Source of the DNA: JBFMFB01 sp040752115
GTDB taxonomy: Bacteria; Pseudomonadota; Gammaproteobacteria; Burkholderiales; Sulfuricellaceae
Reading direction: 5' to 3'
Assembly (NCBI GenBank): GCA_040752115.1
Contig: JBFMFB010000011.1
Span: forward strand, 8,539 to 72,538
DNA length: 64,000 bases
Part shown: piece by piece, positions 60,227-64,000 of the stretch
Position numbering within the stretch: position 1 is the first letter of the stretch
How the letters are laid out: the number at the start of each line of letters is the position of its first letter
Translations under genes and position numbers: made by a program
Notes under the pieces: generated by a model
Told to the model about the DNA's origin: nothing
The model's database searches: none
What the model saw: only the letters and a program-made list of their open reading frames with translations

Positions 60227-60682
60227 TCAGCCGCGTTCGCGATGGCTTTTCGCCGCCTCCAGCATCGCCTTCTCGCGCTGGAACACCAGCACCGAGCCGA
60301 TGCGCAGGCATCCGAGCACGAACAGCAGGGCGCCGAGCGCGTAGATTTCGCCGGTGGTGATCTTGTGCTCGAACAGCCCGATCATGATCTCGCGCAGCAC
60401 GAACACGATCCCGGCATCCACGATGAAGGTCAGGCGCAGCCGGTGTTCGCTGAAATAATCCACGAGCGAACGCGACAGCTCGATCAGGATGAACAGCGTC
60501 AGCACTTCCGAGATGATCCGCACGTAGTGGCGAGTGATGTCCCCGCTCAGCAGCAGATCGCCCAGGTTGAAAAACAGCCGGGCGGCCCCCACTATGATGC
60601 CGAGGGTGAAGAAAAACAGCATAATCGCGAATACTACGCCGATTATGCGGTCGAAAATTTTCATCGGATCGAGTTTTATCAT
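60227..60682 (-). CDS. PsiE-like membrane protein (phosphate-starvation-inducible family)
   Basis: 151 aa from the ATG at 60682; an ATG at 60664 is an alternative. Four hydrophobic helices: FAIMLFFFTLGIIVGAARLFF, ISEVLTLFILIELSRSLVDYF, LTFIVDAGIVFVLREIMIGLF and YALGALLFVLGCLRIGSVLVF, matching the PsiE family. Function unknown; a link to phosphate stress would suit the polyphosphate genes in the same window but is only suggestive. Divergent from hslV; convergent with the STAS gene. Confidence 0.82.
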   Translation of the reverse strand: MIKLDPMKIFDRIIGVVFAIMLFFFTLGIIVGAARLFFNLGDLLLSGDITRHYVRIISEVLTLFILIELSRSLVDYFSEHRLRLTFIVDAGIVFVLREIMIGLFEHKITTGEIYALGALLFVLGCLRIGSVLVFQREKAMLEAAKSHRERG

Positions 60683-60762
60683 GCCGTTTAGTTTAGCACG
60701 GCAATATTCCGAATTCGTGACGCGGCGGGCACCGCCGCTTTTTGCTTGAGGCAAGGGACATC

Positions 60763-61311
60763 ATGGAACAGTTTAGTCACGGCATGCACGGCACCACCAT
60801 TCTTTCGGTGCGGCGCGGCGCGAGCGTCGCAATGGGCGGCGATGGCCAGGTCACCCTGGGCAATGTCGTGGTGAAGGCCACCGCGCGCAAGGTGCGGCGC
60901 CTCTATCACGACAAGATCCTGGCCGGCTTCGCCGGCGGCACGGCGGACGCCTTCACCCTGTTCGAACGCTTCGAGGCCAAGCTGGAAAAGCATCAGGGCC
61001 ACCTGCTGCGCTCCGCCGTGGAGCTCGCCAAGGACTGGCGCACCGACCGCATCCTGCGCCGGCTGGAAGCCATGCTGACGGTGGCCGACCGCGAGGCTTC
61101 GCTCATCATCACCGGCAACGGCGACGTGCTGGAACCGGAAGGCGGGCTGCTGGCCATCGGCAGCGGCGGGCCCTATGCGCAATCCGCGGCGCGCGCCCTG
61201 CTGGAGCACACCGACCTGCCGCCGCAGGAGGTGGTGAAGAAGGCGCTCACCATCGCCGCGGACCTGTGCATCTACACCAACCAGAACCATGTGATCGAGG
61301 TGTTGGAGTGA
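60763..61311 (+). CDS. hslV: ATP-dependent protease HslUV, peptidase subunit HslV
   Basis: 182 aa from the ATG at 60763; an internal ATG at 60784 would give a three-residue propeptide. The catalytic N-terminal threonine is in HG-TTILSVRRG, exposed after removal of the leader. VALGGDGQV-type segment (here VAMGGDGQVTLGNVVVKATARKVRRL) and GFAGGTADAFTLFERFEAKLEKHQG are diagnostic. Forms a double hexamer with HslU. The stop lies in a repeat that separates it from hslU. Confidence 0.96.
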   Translation: MEQFSHGMHGTTILSVRRGASVAMGGDGQVTLGNVVVKATARKVRRLYHDKILAGFAGGTADAFTLFERFEAKLEKHQGHLLRSAVELAKDWRTDRILRRLEAMLTVADREASLIITGNGDVLEPEGGLLAIGSGGPYAQSAARALLEHTDLPPQEVVKKALTIAADLCIYTNQNHVIEVLE

Positions 61312-61395
61312 GGCGTGAGGGGTGAGGGGTGAGGCGGAAAAGCTTCACTCCCTCGCTTGTCACCCCTTACGCTTCACGCCTCACCCCTCACCCTT
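61309..61395. repeat. GTGAGGGG/CCCCTCAC hairpin repeat inside hslVU
   Basis: Left arm GGCGTGAGGGGTGAGGGGTG (from 61312), right arm CACGCCTCACCCCTCACC (about 61375-61392). Same family as 53855-53937. It fills almost all of the 98-bp hslV-hslU gap and provides the hslV stop (GAGTGA). Confidence 0.8.
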
Positions 61396-61409
61396 TACGG
61401 AAACAAACC

Positions 61410-62735
<1,326 letters not shown>

Positions 62736-62843
62736 AGGGAGCGGCCTCCGGTCAGTCCAGCCCGGGGCCGCAGACCTTTCATCGAAGGCAAGCGACGCGG
62801 CTCATCCACGAACTCCGTTGCCGCCATTTTTTCGGAGTGAGAC

Positions 62844-63791
62844 ATGGAGCACATCGTCTTTCTCGACCGCTCAACGCTGGAAGCCGACGTGCGCCGGCCG
62901 GATTTTCCCCACCGGTGGCAGGAGCATGCCGTCACCGCGCCGGCGGACATCGTCGGGCGCCTCAGGGACGCCACCATCGCCATCACCAACAAGGTGCCGC
63001 TGCGCGCCGAAACCCTGGCACAGCTGCCGAAGCTGAAATTGATCGCGGCGGCGGCCACCGGGGTCAATCACATCGACGTCGAGTGGTGCCGCGCGCACGG
63101 CGTCGCCGTCGCCAACATCCGCAACTACGCCGTGCATGCGGTGCCGGAGCATGTCTTCATGATGGTGCTGGCGCTGCGCCGCAATCTGCTCGCCTATCGC
63201 GCCGACCTGAAGCGCGGCTTGTGGCAGCAGTCGGAACAGTTCTGCCTGTTCACTCATCCGATCCGCGATATCCACGGCAGCACCCTGGGAATCATCGGCC
63301 GCGGCGCGCTGGGCGAGGCGGTGGCGCAGCTGGCGCGCGCCTTCGGCATGCAGGCGCTGTTCGCCGAGCACAAGGACGCGGTGGTGATCCGGCCCGGCTA
63401 CGCGCCGTTCGAGGAGGTGCTGCGGCAAAGCGATGTGCTGACCCTGCACCTGCCGCTGACCGAGGCGACGCGCAACCTGATCGGCGCCGCCGAATTCGCG
63501 CTGATGAAACCCTCGGCCCTGCTGATCAACGCCGCCCGCGGCGGGATCGTGGACGAAGCGGCGCTGCTGGATGCGCTGCGCCAGGGACGGATCGCCGGGG
63601 CGGGAACCGATGTGCTGACGGTAGAGCCGCCGCGCCAGGGCAATCGCCTGCTGGACTGCGATTTGCCCACCCTGATCGTCACCCCGCACGTCGCCTGGGC
63701 CAGCCGCGAGGCGATGCAGATTCTTGCAGACCAGCTGATCGCCAACATCGAGGCGTTTGCCGCGGGTACCCCTCGCAATCTGGTGGGCTGA
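62844..63791 (+). CDS. D-2-hydroxyacid dehydrogenase (glycerate dehydrogenase-like)
   Basis: 315 aa; GGAGTGAGAC precedes the ATG at 62844. Rossmann nucleotide-binding loop GIIGRGALGEAVAQL (about residues 149-163), substrate-binding AAATGVNHIDVEW, catalytic Arg in NAARGGIVDEAAL, Glu in VLTVEPPRQGN and His in VTPHVAWAS. NAD-dependent reduction of a 2-oxo acid, most likely hydroxypyruvate/glycerate, by similarity to HprA-type enzymes; the exact substrate is uncertain. Confidence 0.9.
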   Translation: MEHIVFLDRSTLEADVRRPDFPHRWQEHAVTAPADIVGRLRDATIAITNKVPLRAETLAQLPKLKLIAAAATGVNHIDVEWCRAHGVAVANIRNYAVHAVPEHVFMMVLALRRNLLAYRADLKRGLWQQSEQFCLFTHPIRDIHGSTLGIIGRGALGEAVAQLARAFGMQALFAEHKDAVVIRPGYAPFEEVLRQSDVLTLHLPLTEATRNLIGAAEFALMKPSALLINAARGGIVDEAALLDALRQGRIAGAGTDVLTVEPPRQGNRLLDCDLPTLIVTPHVAWASREAMQILADQLIANIEAFAAGTPRNLVG

Positions 63792-63834
63792 TCGCCGAGG
63801 CCAAAAAAATCGTTGCAATTCGTTTCCATTTAGA

Positions 63835-63849
63835 TGAGAATAATTCTCA
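63835..63849. promoter_or_regulatory. Fur box (7-1-7 palindrome)
   Basis: TGAGAATAATTCTCA is a perfect 7-1-7 inverted repeat, closely matching the Fur consensus TGATAATNATTATCA. It lies 44 bp after the dehydrogenase stop, so it probably controls a gene beyond the right edge, or one lost to an insertion. Confidence 0.75.
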
Positions 63850-64000
63850 CCTGCAACTTGGAACGGATGGAACATCAATACTGTCCGGTTAAAACTCGAA
63901 CAAATTTAGTTGGTTAGCGAAATCGACCTGTTCTGAGACCAGAACGCTGCCTGTGAAGGCTTGAGATAGCTGGGTTTTCTCAAAAACAGACACCGAAAGA
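63850..64000. other. Right-edge non-coding stretch, possible insertion-sequence end
   Basis: No gene is visible. ACTGTCCGGTTAAAACTCGA (from 63880) has the look of the terminal repeat of some IS4-type elements, but the other end is outside the window, so this is a weak call. Confidence 0.3.

Overview
The window looks like the chromosome of a GC-rich betaproteobacterium, probably in or near the Nitrosomonadales (Gallionella/Sulfuricella-like). This is an inference from gene content and order: yqgE-ruvX-pyrR-pyrB-pyrC', slt-NDUFA9-like-cca, dapF-DUF484-xerC, rlpA-dacA-dat-ybeD-lipB-lipA and hslVU. It is also inferred from the many short palindromic intergenic repeats. No rRNA, tRNA or CRISPR array was seen.

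0-11.5 kb, mostly minus strand: a pyrimidine block (ruvX, pyrR, pyrB and an inactive dihydroorotase-like partner) is interrupted by recQ, which sits between two copies of a CACGAAT-type hairpin repeat. fbp follows, with a clear terminator. Next are a seven-haem periplasmic cytochrome c flanked by two small membrane proteins, then cca and an NDUFA9-like protein.

11.6-32.5 kb: slt, an aldehyde dehydrogenase, small secreted proteins, a 209-bp MITE-like element with a 4-bp flanking duplication, a ChaN-PDZ lipoprotein, ilvA and rpiA. A polyphosphate neighbourhood follows (phoU, ppx, pap, ppk1), containing a Cys-rich mini-protein and a secreted HExxH protein. A partial duplication of the ppx 5' end lies between phoU and ppx. 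Then come yggX, two tandem lipid A-type acyltransferases, a CoA-binding protein, dapF, DUF484 and xerC.

32.6-44.5 kb is an accessory island of visibly lower GC. It is bracketed by inverted copies of one repeat family (547 bp at left, a 102-bp deletion derivative at right). It carries a four-gene, end-overlapping operon that I read as an SspBCDE DNA-phosphorothioation defence system: DUF4007 protein, large P-loop ATPase, PAPS-reductase-like/DndC-like protein and DUF262-DUF1524 effector. There is no dedicated SspA cysteine desulfurase. A DUF6471 mini-regulator lies upstream, and two 21-bp palindromic repeats bracket a perfect -10 box in front of sspB. The island also holds an IS1595-type transposase gene without recognisable ends, a DEDD exonuclease and two tandem coiled-coil/winged-helix paralogues of unknown function.

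44.5-64 kb: a methyltransferase with a DsbC-like protein, a PstS-like binding protein paired with a PAS-GGDEF-EAL protein, pepP, the rlpA-dacA-dat-ybeD-lipBA run, a metal-uptake set (small secreted protein, porin, ZnuA-like, ZnuB-like, no ATPase), a STAS protein, a PsiE-like protein, hslVU and a D-2-hydroxyacid dehydrogenase. At the right edge there is a near-ideal Fur box and possibly the end of an insertion sequence.
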